Shown: positions 33,136 through 41,991 of the stretch, in pieces | How positions within the stretch are numbered: position 1 is the first letter of the stretch | How the letters are laid out: each line of letters starts with the position of its first letter | Source: Aliiroseovarius marinus | GTDB taxonomy: Bacteria; Pseudomonadota; Alphaproteobacteria; Rhodobacterales; Rhodobacteraceae | NCBI RefSeq assembly: GCF_004360145.1 | Contig: NZ_ML178714.1 | Coordinates: forward strand, 17,474 to 81,473 | Reading direction: 5' to 3' | Length of the DNA: 64,000 nucleotides | Program-made: the position numbers and the translations under genes | Notes under the pieces: generated by a model | The model's input: the letters and a program-made list of their open reading frames with translations, nothing else | What the model was told of the DNA's origin: nothing | The model's database searches: none

Positions 33136-36100
33136 ATGTCGGACAGCAAGTGGGAGTTCTGGGTGGATCGTGGCGGCACGTTCACCGACATCGTGGCGCG
33201 CGACCCGGAAGGCGGTCTGCAGAGCCATAAGCTCCTTAGCGAGAATCCCGAACGCTACCCGGACGCCGCGGTGCAGGGTATCCGCGAACTGTTGGGGCTT
33301 GAAGCCGGTCAGCCCATCCCGGACGGGGCGATTGCTTCGGTCAAGATGGGGACGACGGTGGCGACCAACGCGCTGCTTGAACGCAAGGGCGACGATACGT
33401 TGCTGCTGATCTCGAAGGGTTTCGGAGATCTGTTGCGCATCGGTTATCAGACCCGCCCGCGCCTGTTCGATCTGCATATCAAACGTCCTGACCTTCTTTA
33501 TGCGGCGGTCGAGGAAGTGGACGAGCGGCTGGACGCCGACGGCAATACCCTGCGCGCCATCGACGAAGAGGCCGTGCGCGCGGTGCTGCAGCACCATTTC
33601 GACGAAGGCATCCGCGGTGTCGCCATCGCCTTCCTGCATGGCTATTTGAACCCGGCGCATGAGGCGCAGGTGGCTCAGATCGCGCGCGACATTGGCTATA
33701 CGCAAGTGTCCGAAAGCCACGCGGTCTCGCGCTTGTCGAAACTGGTGAGCCGCGGGGATACGACCGTGGTCGACGCCTATCTGTCGCCCATCCTACGGCG
33801 CTATGTCGAACAGGTCGCGGGGGCGCTGGACATTGGCGCGGCCTGTGATCGGCTGCTTTTTATGCAGTCCAATGGTGGCCTGACCGATGCGGCGATGTTT
33901 CAGGGTAAGGACGCAATCCTTTCTGGCCCCGCTGGCGGCATTGTGGGCATGGTGAAAACGGGCGAGGTCGCCGGGTTTGACCACCTGATCGGCTTTGATA
34001 TGGGCGGAACCTCGACCGATGTCAGCCACTATGCAGGCAGCTATGAACGCAGTTTCGAGACCGAGGTCGCGGGCGTGCGGATGCGTGCGCCGATGATGGA
34101 TATCCATACGGTTGCGGCGGGCGGCGGCTCGATCTGCCAGTTCCGCGATGGGCGTTTTCAGGTCGGGCCGGAAAGCGCGGGGGCGAACCCCGGTCCGGCG
34201 GCGTACCGCCGTGGTGGGCCGCTGACGGTCACCGATTGCAACGTCATGCTGGGCCGTCTGCAGCCCGCCCATTTCCCGCATGTGTTCGGCCCGAATGGCG
34301 ACCAGCCGTTGGATGCGGATGTGGTGCGGCAGAAGTTCGAAACCCTCGCGCAAGAGATCGCGACGGAAACTGGACAACCCGCGCAGTCGCCCGAGGACGT
34401 GGCGCGTGGTTTCCTGCGTATTGCCGTCGACAACATGGCCAACGCGATCAAGAAGATTTCGGTCGAGCGCGGGCATGATGTGACCCGCTATGTGCTGCAA
34501 TGCTTCGGTGGGGCCGGGGGGCAGCACGCCTGTCTGGTCGCCGATGCTTTGGGCATGAAAACCGTGTTCCTGCACCCATTCGCGGGCGTCTTGTCGGCGT
34601 ACGGCATGGGGTTGGCCGAGATCCGCGCCCTGCGGCAAGAGCAGTTCGACACCGCGCTGGATGCCGAGGGCGAAGCTGCCGCGCGCTTGCAGGCTTTGGC
34701 GACCGATGCCGAAGCCGAAGTCGCCAAGCAGGGCGTCACCGACATCCAGATCGAGCGTATCGCCCATCTGCGCTATGACGGCTCGCATCAGGCGCTTGAG
34801 GTGCCCTTTGGAGATGCCGCGCAGATGCGTGCCGACTTTGAAGCGGCCCACGAAGCGCGCTTTGGCTTCCACTCGCCCGAACGCGCGATCCTGTTCGAGG
34901 TGCTGGCGGTCGAGGCGATCGGCACATCAGGCGAAGCACCGCGTGGGCACGTTACCAGCGGGAAGGATCAGCCTGACGACACTGTGCAGCTCTGCACCGA
35001 AGAGGGCTGGCAGGATGTGCCGCTCTATGATCGCACAAACCTGTCTGCGGACGTCCGCATTCCCGGCCCGGCGATCATCCGCGAGCCCACGGGCACCAAC
35101 ATGATCGAACCGGGCTGGCAGGCGCGGCAAGACAGCCACGGCAACCTGATCCTCGAACGGGTCGAGGCCTTGGCCCGTGCCCATGCAGCAGGGACCGATG
35201 TGGACCCGGTGCTGCTCGAGGTGTTCAACAACCTCTTCATGTCGGTGGCGGATCAGATGGGCGCGACGCTGGCCAATACCTCGTGGTCGGTGAACATCAA
35301 GGAACGGCTCGATTTTTCCTGCGCGATTTTTGATGCACAGGGCGATCTGGTCGCGAACGCGCCACATGTGCCGGTGCATCTTGGGTCGATGTCCGACAGC
35401 ATCCGTACCGTGATGCGCGACAATGCCGGACAGGTGAAGCCCGGTGACGCGTTCGTGCTGAACAGCCCCTTTAATGGCGGCACCCACTTGCCAGATGTGA
35501 CCGTAGTGACTCCGGTCTTTGTCGGTGACAGCATCGCCTTCTGGCTGGGTTCGCGCGGGCACCATGCGGATATCGGCGGGCGCACACCGGGCTCGGGTCC
35601 GCCCGACAGCACGCATATCGAACATGAAGGCGTGTTGATCGAGAACACGCGGCTGGTGGCCGAAGGGCAGCTTTTGGAAGGTGACATGCGCGCGCTTCTG
35701 GCCTCGGGCAAATATCCGTGCCGCAATATCGATCAGAACATGGCGGATCTGAAGGCGCAGGTGGCGGCCAATGAAACCGGGCGACAGGCGTTGCTGGGCG
35801 TGGTCGATCACTACGGCCTGGACGTCGTGCAGGCCTATATGGGCCACGTGCAGGCCAATGCCGAGGAAAGCGTGCGTCGCGTCATCGACCGGCTGCGCGA
35901 TGGGGCGTTTTCCTATCCGATGGATGGTGGGTCCGAAATCCGCGTGACCGTCAGCGTCGACAAGGCGACGCGCTCGGCCACGGTGGATTTCACCGGCACG
36001 TCGGATCAGCAGGCGGGCAACTATAACGCGCCGCTGTCGATCAGCCGCGCGGTGGTGCTGTATGTGTTCCGCACGCTGGTGGGCGCGGACATCCCGCTGA

Positions 36101-36726
36101 ACGAGGGGTGTCTGGCGCCGCTGAACATCATTGTCCCCGAAGGCACAATGCTGAACCCGCGCTATCCGGCGGCGGTGATTTCCGGCAATACCGAGGTTTC
36201 GCAGGCCGCCTGTAACGCGCTTTACGGGGCGCTTGGTGTGATTGCCGGATCGCAAGGCACGATGAACAACTTTATCTGGGGCAATGACGACTTCCAGAAC
36301 TACGAAACCATCGCGGGCGGCACTGGCGCGGGGCCGGGCTTTGACGGCTGTGATGGGGTGCAAAGCCACATGACCAACACCCGCATGACCGATCCGGAAA
36401 TCCTTGAGAAGCGCTTCCCGGTGCGGCTTGAGGCGTTCACGCTGCGTGCGGGTTCTGGCGGGGCAGGGCAGTGGCGCGGAGGCGACGGGGTTGTGCGCCG
36501 GCTGCGCTTCCTTGAACCTGTAACGGTCACGACGCTTAGCTCGCACCGTGTGGTGCCGCCGTTTGGCGGCGACGGCGGTGCGCCCGGGCAGGTGGGCGTG
36601 AACACAGCCGAAAAGGCCGACGGTAGCCGGATTCCGATGCCGGGCAATGGCGAGGTTGCGTTGGATCCCGGAGACCTGTTCGAGATGTGCACACCCGGTG
36701 GCGGCGGCTGGGGTAAACCTGCCTAA
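33136..36726 (+). CDS. ATP-dependent 5-oxoprolinase (hydantoinase A/B fusion)
   Basis: The 1196-residue protein carries both halves of the hydantoinase/oxoprolinase family in one chain. The A half (about 1-680) contains FWVDRGGTFTDIVARDPEGG, MGTTVATNALLERKG and GFDMGGTSTDVSHY, all parts of the actin-like ATP-binding core. The B half (from about 695) contains LFMSVADQMGATLANTSWS, HVPVHLGSM, FWLGSRGHHADIGG and a Gly-rich C terminus. Full-length A-B fusions of this size match eukaryotic-type 5-oxoprolinase, which opens 5-oxoproline to glutamate with ATP. Use on another cyclic amide or hydantoin cannot be excluded. It has GGGAGGC before the ATG and appears monocistronic. Confidence 0.9.
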   Translation: MSDSKWEFWVDRGGTFTDIVARDPEGGLQSHKLLSENPERYPDAAVQGIRELLGLEAGQPIPDGAIASVKMGTTVATNALLERKGDDTLLLISKGFGDLLRIGYQTRPRLFDLHIKRPDLLYAAVEEVDERLDADGNTLRAIDEEAVRAVLQHHFDEGIRGVAIAFLHGYLNPAHEAQVAQIARDIGYTQVSESHAVSRLSKLVSRGDTTVVDAYLSPILRRYVEQVAGALDIGAACDRLLFMQSNGGLTDAAMFQGKDAILSGPAGGIVGMVKTGEVAGFDHLIGFDMGGTSTDVSHYAGSYERSFETEVAGVRMRAPMMDIHTVAAGGGSICQFRDGRFQVGPESAGANPGPAAYRRGGPLTVTDCNVMLGRLQPAHFPHVFGPNGDQPLDADVVRQKFETLAQEIATETGQPAQSPEDVARGFLRIAVDNMANAIKKISVERGHDVTRYVLQCFGGAGGQHACLVADALGMKTVFLHPFAGVLSAYGMGLAEIRALRQEQFDTALDAEGEAAARLQALATDAEAEVAKQGVTDIQIERIAHLRYDGSHQALEVPFGDAAQMRADFEAAHEARFGFHSPERAILFEVLAVEAIGTSGEAPRGHVTSGKDQPDDTVQLCTEEGWQDVPLYDRTNLSADVRIPGPAIIREPTGTNMIEPGWQARQDSHGNLILERVEALARAHAAGTDVDPVLLEVFNNLFMSVADQMGATLANTSWSVNIKERLDFSCAIFDAQGDLVANAPHVPVHLGSMSDSIRTVMRDNAGQVKPGDAFVLNSPFNGGTHLPDVTVVTPVFVGDSIAFWLGSRGHHADIGGRTPGSGPPDSTHIEHEGVLIENTRLVAEGQLLEGDMRALLASGKYPCRNIDQNMADLKAQVAANETGRQALLGVVDHYGLDVVQAYMGHVQANAEESVRRVIDRLRDGAFSYPMDGGSEIRVTVSVDKATRSATVDFTGTSDQQAGNYNAPLSISRAVVLYVFRTLVGADIPLNEGCLAPLNIIVPEGTMLNPRYPAAVISGNTEVSQAACNALYGALGVIAGSQGTMNNFIWGNDDFQNYETIAGGTGAGPGFDGCDGVQSHMTNTRMTDPEILEKRFPVRLEAFTLRAGSGGAGQWRGGDGVVRRLRFLEPVTVTTLSSHRVVPPFGGDGGAPGQVGVNTAEKADGSRIPMPGNGEVALDPGDLFEMCTPGGGGWGKPA

Positions 36727-36744
36727 CCCCTTGATGCAAAAGAA

Positions 36745-36769
36745 AACGGGCGCCACATTGGCGCCCGTT
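36745..36769 (-). terminator. Rho-independent terminator of znuA
   Basis: AACGGGCGCC pairs with GGCGCCCGTT across a 5-nt loop. On the minus strand it is followed by TTTTCTTTT, 6 bp after the znuA stop. It may also slow transcription from the opposite side. Confidence 0.8.
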
Positions 36770-36774
36770 CTGGT

Positions 36775-37899
36775 TTACTTGCCTTCCAGACAGGTGGCGA
36801 TTGTCTCCGCCGTGCTCCACATCAGGTTTTCATAGAGCATCGGGCCGATCTCGATCATGGATGCCGAGGGATCCAGAACCCCTGTGCCCGCTCCGGCAGT
36901 TTTCGCCAGATCCAATACCTGCGATTCACCCTGCGCAGGCTCCGAGAAGATACAGGACACTTCGCCACCTTTGACCCGCTCAGAGATCTCGGCCAATTGA
37001 GCGGCCGAGGGCGGGGCGGAGTCTCCTTCGCGGATCGAGCCCAGATTGTTCAGGTCATAGTGATCGGTGAAATAGCCAAACGCGTCGTGGAACAGGACGA
37101 AGCCTTTTTCGTGCACAGGCTCAAGGCGTGCCTTGATGCGGGCGTCCAACGCGGCGATCTTTTCCTGCGCTGCATGGGCGTTCTCGTGATAGCGCTCGGC
37201 GTTTGCCGGATCTAGTTCGGACAGTTCTTCGGCGATCGCCTCCAGCCAGACTTGAGCGTTCAAAGGCGACAGCCATGCGTGTTCATCTACGCCTTCGACA
37301 TGCGCGACATGGTCATGATCTTCCTCATGGTCGTGATCGTCGTGGGCATCATGCTTCTCGTCATCATGGTCCGCATGATCGTCATGTTCTTCGTGGTCGT
37401 GGTCATGATCGTCGTGGTCATCGTGTGCATCGCCTTCATGATCATGATCCGCGTGATCATCCTTGTCATGGTCATCGTGACCATGGTCATCATGTTCGTG
37501 ATCATCATGATCCTCATGCATCTCGTCTTCATGAGACTCGTGGTCGCCGTGATCGTGGTCATGCCCGCCTTCGCGCAATACGGTGCCCGCTTCGGACAGC
37601 AGTGCCATGCTGTGACCCAGTGATGCGCCTTCGACGGCACGCTCAAGCCACGGGGTCAAGGCCGGGCCGACCCAGATCAGCAGATCGGCGTCCGACAGCG
37701 ATCGCATTTGCGATGGGCGCATCTGGAAGCCATGCGGGTCTCCCCCTTGGGGCAACAGCAGTTCCGGTTCGCCCACACCGTCCATCACCTGCGCGGCAAG
37801 CGAATGGATCGGGGCGAAATCGGTCACGACTTTGGGCGTTTCGGCCATCAGCAAAGTCGGGCTGAGGCACAACGCCATCGTGGTGCGGGTCAAAGTCAT
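36775..37899 (-). CDS. znuA: zinc ABC transporter substrate-binding protein with very long His-rich loop
   Basis: The 374-residue periplasmic protein has a signal peptide (MTLTRTTMALCLSPTLLMA). It belongs to the cluster A-I zinc receptors. The expected ligands are visible: His in QGGDPHGF, His in VDEHAWLSP, His in LFHDAFGYF and Asp in GVLDPSA. Residues 113-200 form an acidic His-rich loop with 30 His in 88 residues, about three times the length usual for ZnuA; such loops capture or buffer zinc. It is transcribed away from zur-znuC-znuB, and the shared gap contains two Zur-like boxes. High expression under zinc starvation is therefore expected. Confidence 0.95.
   Translation of the reverse strand: MTLTRTTMALCLSPTLLMAETPKVVTDFAPIHSLAAQVMDGVGEPELLLPQGGDPHGFQMRPSQMRSLSDADLLIWVGPALTPWLERAVEGASLGHSMALLSEAGTVLREGGHDHDHGDHESHEDEMHEDHDDHEHDDHGHDDHDKDDHADHDHEGDAHDDHDDHDHDHEEHDDHADHDDEKHDAHDDHDHEEDHDHVAHVEGVDEHAWLSPLNAQVWLEAIAEELSELDPANAERYHENAHAAQEKIAALDARIKARLEPVHEKGFVLFHDAFGYFTDHYDLNNLGSIREGDSAPPSAAQLAEISERVKGGEVSCIFSEPAQGESQVLDLAKTAGAGTGVLDPSASMIEIGPMLYENLMWSTAETIATCLEGK
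37300..37563 (-). repeat. low-complexity repeat encoding the ZnuA His/Asp loop
   Basis: About 264 bp of degenerate units such as CATGATCGTC, encoding His-Asp-Asp-His patterns. It is in frame with znuA throughout, so it is coding low complexity and not a CRISPR or satellite. It should be prone to slippage, and loop length may vary between strains. Confidence 0.75.
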
Positions 37900-37921
37900 C
37901 TGGGCTTGCTCCGGTTAATGT

Positions 37922-37957
37922 GATGTTATAGCATTGGCGAAAGTGATAATATTACAC
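37922..37957. promoter_or_regulatory. two Zur-like operator boxes between znuA and zur
   Basis: GATGTTATAGCATT at 37922-37935 and GTGATAATATTACAC at 37943-37957 are both near-palindromic and AT-rich. The first resembles the ATGTTATAACAT core of alphaproteobacterial Zur sites. They fill the 75-bp gap between divergent znuA and zur, so one zinc-loaded Zur complex could repress both directions. Confidence 0.7.
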
Positions 37958-37974
37958 AAAGTTGGTGTCAACCT

Positions 37975-38463
37975 ATGCCGGATCCTGCCAGTGCATTCCA
38001 CAGTCATGACCATACCAGCTGCGCCAGCGAGGCGCTGACCCGCGCCGAAGATATCTGCCGCGAGGCCGGAGCGCGTCTGACGCCAGTACGGCGTCGCACG
38101 CTGGAAATCCTTCTGGAAGAGCATCGTGCGATGGGGGCGTATGATGTGCTGGAGCGTCTGGCTGAAGATGGATTTGGCAGTCAGCCACCCGTGGCCTATC
38201 GTGCGTTGGAATTTCTTGTGGATCAAGGACTTGCGCACCGCATCCGGCGGTTGAACGCCTTCGCAGCCTGCACGACATTCGAATGTGATCACGCGCCTGC
38301 TTTTTTCATCTGCAAGGCCTGTAAGGCCGTGGCCGAAATCCCGGCAACTTCGTTGCGCACTATGATCAACGAGGCGGGCGCGAAGATGGGATTTGCCGTC
38401 GAGCGCGCCAATGTCGAGGCGTTGGGCCTGTGCCCGTCCTGTCAGAACGAGGCCGCTGCATGA
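37975..38463 (+). CDS. zur: zinc uptake regulator, Fur family
   Basis: The 162-residue protein is a Fur-family repressor: winged helix at about 20-95 (RLTPVRRRTLEILLEEHRAMGAYDVLERL and a recognition helix near PPVAYRALEFLVDQG), then a dimerisation domain. CKAC and CPSC form the structural zinc site. The acidic/His segment FECDHAPAFFIC carries regulatory metal ligands. The identity as Zur follows from its position as first gene of zur-znuC-znuB and opposite znuA. The N-terminal HSHDHTSC could add a metal site. Its stop overlaps the znuC start (ATGA). Confidence 0.94.
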   Translation: MPDPASAFHSHDHTSCASEALTRAEDICREAGARLTPVRRRTLEILLEEHRAMGAYDVLERLAEDGFGSQPPVAYRALEFLVDQGLAHRIRRLNAFAACTTFECDHAPAFFICKACKAVAEIPATSLRTMINEAGAKMGFAVERANVEALGLCPSCQNEAAA

Positions 38464-39239
38464 CCTTGATCGAGGCCAATGGCCTGACCGTGCGCCACGG
38501 CACGCAAACAGTGTTGGACCGGGTGAACATGTCCGTCGCACCGGGCGAGATCGTGACCATCGTCGGCCCGAATGGGTCTGGCAAGACGTCGCTTCTGCGT
38601 GCACTTCTGGGGCTCACGCCCTCTAAGGGGAAGGTGACGCGCAAGGCCGGTCTGGTCGTCGGGTATGTCCCACAGAAGCTTGCACTCGACCCAACGCTTC
38701 CATTGCCCGTGCGCACGTTTCTTAACCTGCCCAAGGCCCATACGGCTGACCAAATCGCGGCCATGTTGGACCGCGTTGGCGTGCCGGGGATTGAAGCGCG
38801 GCAGGTGCAAGATTTGTCCGGTGGTCAGTTGCAACGCGTGCTTCTGGCGCGGGCCCTGTTGGAACACCCCGACATCCTGATCCTGGATGAGCCGACGCAG
38901 GGGCTAGATCAGATGGGCGAGGCGGGGTTCTACCGTTTGATTGAGGATGTCCGCCGCGAAACCGGCGTCGCCGTCCTGATGGTCTCGCATGATCTACACG
39001 TGGTGATGAGCGCCTCGGACCGGGTGATTTGCCTGAACGGGCATATCTGTTGCGAGGGCAAGCCCCATGTGGTGCAGAACGCCCCAGAATACCGCGCTCT
39101 GTTTGGCCATGGCACGCAAGGTGCATTGGCCCTGTATCAACACGCGCATGACCACGATCACGATAATGGCTGCGGGCATGAGCACAGCCACGACCACCAT
39201 CACAACGCGCCGAAGGACGAGGTTGAACATGCTGGATGA
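38460..39239 (+). CDS. znuC: zinc ABC transporter ATP-binding protein
   Basis: The 259-residue ATPase has Walker A GPNGSGKTSLLRAL, signature LSGGQLQRVLLARALLEHP, Walker B DILILDEPTQG and the switch His in MVSHDLHV. The C terminus ends in a His-rich tail (HDHDHDNGCGHEHSHDHHH) that may bind zinc, echoing the ZnuA loop. The start ATG 38460 overlaps the zur stop codon; its 3' end overlaps znuB by 11 bp. It powers zinc import together with ZnuB and ZnuA. Confidence 0.95.
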   Translation: MTLIEANGLTVRHGTQTVLDRVNMSVAPGEIVTIVGPNGSGKTSLLRALLGLTPSKGKVTRKAGLVVGYVPQKLALDPTLPLPVRTFLNLPKAHTADQIAAMLDRVGVPGIEARQVQDLSGGQLQRVLLARALLEHPDILILDEPTQGLDQMGEAGFYRLIEDVRRETGVAVLMVSHDLHVVMSASDRVICLNGHICCEGKPHVVQNAPEYRALFGHGTQGALALYQHAHDHDHDNGCGHEHSHDHHHNAPKDEVEHAG

Positions 39240-40026
39240 TTTCCTTGTCCGTGCGGCGCTGGCGGGCTTTGGCTTGTCCATCGCAACCGGCCCGCTGGGC
39301 GCCTTCGTTGTTTGGCGGCGTCTGGCCTATTTCGGGGATGCCACGGCCCACGCCGCCATTTTGGGTGTGGCGCTGGCCTTGATTTTTTCGCTGCCGATTA
39401 GCCTTGGCACGTTGCTTGTCGCCTTGGCGATGGCAGGTGCGATCAGCTGGATGATGGCGCAGGGGCAGTCGCCAGACAGCGGGCTGGGCGTGTTGTCCTT
39501 TGGCGCATTGGCGACGGGTTTGGTCGCGATCTCGTTCGTGCCTGACGTCCGGGTTGATCTGTCCGCCTATCTGTTCGGCGACATCCTGACCGTTACACGG
39601 TCCGATCTTCTGTTGATTTGGGGCGGGGCCGGTCTGGTTGCCGCCGTCATCGCGTGGCGATGGTCGAAACTGCTGTTGTCTACGCTTAGCCCTGATTTGG
39701 CAGCGGCGTCAGGCGTTCATCCGAACCGCGAAAGCCTTGTTATCACCGTGGCCATCGCGCTGGTGGTGGCGGTGTCGCTAAAGGTTGTTGGGGCGCTTTT
39801 GGTCTCGGCCATGCTGATCATCCCGGCAACGGCCGCACGGCGTGTCTCGTCTTCTCCGGTGCAGATGGTGGTTGCGTCGGTTCTGGTCAGCTGGGCGGCT
39901 AGCGGGGCAGGGCTTTGGGCGTCGCTTCGGTTGGATACCCCGGCGGGGCCGTCGATCATCGTGGCTGCGGCGTTGATCTTTGTACTGACAACCGGCTATA
40001 GGACGTTCCGCAACCAATCCGTTTGA
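39229..40026 (+). CDS. znuB: zinc ABC transporter permease
   Basis: The 265-residue protein belongs to the ABC-3 permease family, with about eight transmembrane helices. Recognisable segments are GPLGAFVVWRRLAYFGDATAHAA, LSAYLFGDILTVT and VVGALLVSAMLIIPATAARR. The start at 39229 (MLDDFLVRAAL) gives the normal family length; the open frame upstream is the other-frame shadow of the znuC His tail. It completes the ZnuABC importer and is followed after 12 bp by a phosphate acyltransferase gene. Confidence 0.94.
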   Translation: MLDDFLVRAALAGFGLSIATGPLGAFVVWRRLAYFGDATAHAAILGVALALIFSLPISLGTLLVALAMAGAISWMMAQGQSPDSGLGVLSFGALATGLVAISFVPDVRVDLSAYLFGDILTVTRSDLLLIWGGAGLVAAVIAWRWSKLLLSTLSPDLAAASGVHPNRESLVITVAIALVVAVSLKVVGALLVSAMLIIPATAARRVSSSPVQMVVASVLVSWAASGAGLWASLRLDTPAGPSIIVAAALIFVLTTGYRTFRNQSV

Positions 40027-40038
40027 TAGGAACGCCTC

Positions 40039-40905
40039 ATGACGGCCACAATGGATCGCGCCTTCGAGGTCGCCGCAGCGCGCAAACCGCGCGTCGTCTT
40101 TCCCGAGATGGAAGATCCGCGCATATCCGAGGCTGCCGCACGTTTGCAGGCTGACGGTTTGGCCCAGCCGGTTGCGCTTGCCGATGCCTCGGAACGTCAC
40201 CTCGACGCGCTGACCTCGAACCGGGCCATGCGCAGTTCGATCGCCAAAAGACTGTTGCAACGGCCCCTGATGCGCGCGGCTGCCATGGTCGCGGCGGGCG
40301 AGGCTGACTTGTTGGTCGCAGGGGCCATCGCGCCCACGCGCCGTGTGCTGGAAGCCGCATCGATGGTGATCGGGCTGGAAGACGGCATCCAAACGCCGTC
40401 CAGCTACTTCCTGATGGTTTTGCCAGATGGGCAAGAGTTCGTCTTTGCCGACTGTGCGGTGAACGTCGCGCCGACAGCGCAAGAGCTGGCGGACATCGCC
40501 ACGGCAAGTGCCCAGACCGCCAAATCGCTTCTGGGGCGGGCGGATGTCGCGCTTTTGTCCTTCTCGACCGGGTATTCCGGCGCAGGGGACAGCGTCGAGA
40601 AAGTCCGCGAAGCCGCCTTTATTGCGGGATTCCCCGGTCCGGTTCAGGCGGATGCGGCGCTGGACATCATGACCGCCCAGAAGAAACAAGCCAACTTGAC
40701 CAACCGGGCCAATGTGTTGATCTTCCCGGATCTGGATGCGGGCAATATTGCCTATAAGCTGTTGGTGCAGTTGGCTGGCGCAAAAGCCTATGGCCCCATC
40801 CTGCAAGGCTTTCGGAAACCGATTTGTGATCTCAGCCGGGGCGCAACCGTGGACGAGATCATTGCCGCGACCGTTTTATCGATCGCAGGAACAAGCGGGC
40901 GTTAA
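40039..40905 (+). CDS. phosphate acetyl/butyryltransferase paralogue in the zinc operon
   Basis: The 288-residue protein belongs to the PTA/PTB family: KPRVVFPEMEDPRISEAAARL, VAGAIAPTRRVLEAAS, LLSFSTGYSGAGDSVEKV and GPILQGFRKPICDLSRGAT. The family interconverts acyl-CoA plus phosphate with acyl phosphate plus CoA. It follows znuB by 12 bp with GATAGGAACG before the ATG, so it appears to be the fourth gene of the Zur-controlled transcript. It meets the taurine-linked pta head-on, with a 4-bp stop overlap. It is shorter than that neighbour (334 residues) and clearly diverged from it. Why a zinc operon carries it is unclear; a zinc-responsive role or accidental read-through are both possible. 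Confidence 0.82.
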   Translation: MTATMDRAFEVAAARKPRVVFPEMEDPRISEAAARLQADGLAQPVALADASERHLDALTSNRAMRSSIAKRLLQRPLMRAAAMVAAGEADLLVAGAIAPTRRVLEAASMVIGLEDGIQTPSSYFLMVLPDGQEFVFADCAVNVAPTAQELADIATASAQTAKSLLGRADVALLSFSTGYSGAGDSVEKVREAAFIAGFPGPVQADAALDIMTAQKKQANLTNRANVLIFPDLDAGNIAYKLLVQLAGAKAYGPILQGFRKPICDLSRGATVDEIIAATVLSIAGTSGR

Positions 40906-41906
40906 TCGCTGGCGCTGGCCTGAGCTGCGGTGACGGCAATCATGTGCAGGATGTCTTCAGAGGAACAGCCGCGAGACAGGTCATTGGCGGGTTTGGCCAG
41001 ACCCTGAAGGATGGGTCCGATGGCCTCGGCACCACCCATGCGTTGGGCGATCTTGTAGGCAATGTTGCCGCTTTCCAGATTGGGAAAGATAAAGATATTT
41101 GCGTTGCCCTGAAGGGGGCTGTCCTCGGCTTTGCGCGCGGCCACGTCGGGGACGAAAGCGGCATCAAATTGAAGCTCCCCATCGATCAGAAGATCAGGCG
41201 CACGGGAGCGGGCAGTTTCGGTGGCCGTTACAACTTTTGAGACCGCGTTGTGCTCGGCGCTGCCCCGGGTCGAGAAGGATAGCATCGCGACGCGCGGCGT
41301 TTCACCGATCAGACGTTCAAAGGAATTGGCCGAGCTGAGCGCGATCTGCGCCATTTCGTCGGCAGAAGGGTCTACCACCAGCCCGCTATCGGCGAAGATC
41401 ATCGCACCTTTGCGATCGTGATGCTCTTTGCAGAACAGCATCAGGAAGAACGAGGACACCAGATTGGTGTCCGGCTTGGTGCCAATGATCTGAATGGCTG
41501 CGCGCACGATGTCAGCTGTGGTCGCAACGGCGCCACCGACAGTGCCGTCCGCGTGGCCCGATTTTACCAAAAGAGCGGCGAAGATGTGGGGCAGGTCGAC
41601 GGCGACCTGTGCATCATCAAGCGAGACACCCTTATGCTTGCGCAAATCGTGATATAGCGCGGCAAGTTCATCGCGCAGCGGCGAGGTTGCCGGGTCGTGA
41701 ATGTCGATCCCGTCAAGGATTTCAAGCCCTTGCGTGTCGAACTCTGCTTGAATTGCGGCGGTGTCGCCGACAAGGCCGATACGCGCAATGCCCTGCGATA
41801 CGGCTTGATACCCCGCAGTCACGGCACGCGGATCGCTGCCCTCGGACAGGATAATCCTCAGGTTGGTGCGTGCTGCGTTTTTCAGAAGGGTTTCAAGCGG
41901 TTTCAT
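40902..41906 (-). CDS. pta: phosphate acetyltransferase of the taurine pathway
   Basis: The 334-residue short-type Pta contains LRIILSEGSDPRAVTAGYQA, VKSGHADGTVGGAVATTADI, MLSFSTRGSAEHNAV, FPNLESGNIAYKIAQRMGG and AIGPILQGLAKPANDLSRG. It turns the acetyl phosphate made by Xsc into acetyl-CoA. It lies 85 bp downstream of xsc on the same strand, the standard xsc-pta arrangement of taurine-degrading Rhodobacterales. GAGGCTC precedes the ATG. No truncation is visible. Confidence 0.93.
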   Translation of the reverse strand: MKPLETLLKNAARTNLRIILSEGSDPRAVTAGYQAVSQGIARIGLVGDTAAIQAEFDTQGLEILDGIDIHDPATSPLRDELAALYHDLRKHKGVSLDDAQVAVDLPHIFAALLVKSGHADGTVGGAVATTADIVRAAIQIIGTKPDTNLVSSFFLMLFCKEHHDRKGAMIFADSGLVVDPSADEMAQIALSSANSFERLIGETPRVAMLSFSTRGSAEHNAVSKVVTATETARSRAPDLLIDGELQFDAAFVPDVAARKAEDSPLQGNANIFIFPNLESGNIAYKIAQRMGGAEAIGPILQGLAKPANDLSRGCSSEDILHMIAVTAAQASASD

Positions 41907-41991
41907 CAGAGCCTCATGGTCATGGAACAGGGGCCGAATGGGGACCCGCCAAAACTCCGGGCGCGAGGGATCCCGCGCCCGGGAGCTTTCA

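Noticed and set aside
34927-36756. 609-codon open frame antisense to the 5-oxoprolinase gene
   Set aside because: It is rich in Arg and His with no domain motif, and is the usual shadow of a high-GC gene.
37300-37563. Possible CRISPR-like or satellite repeat
   Set aside because: The repetition is in frame and encodes the His-rich ZnuA loop; there are no uniform spacers.
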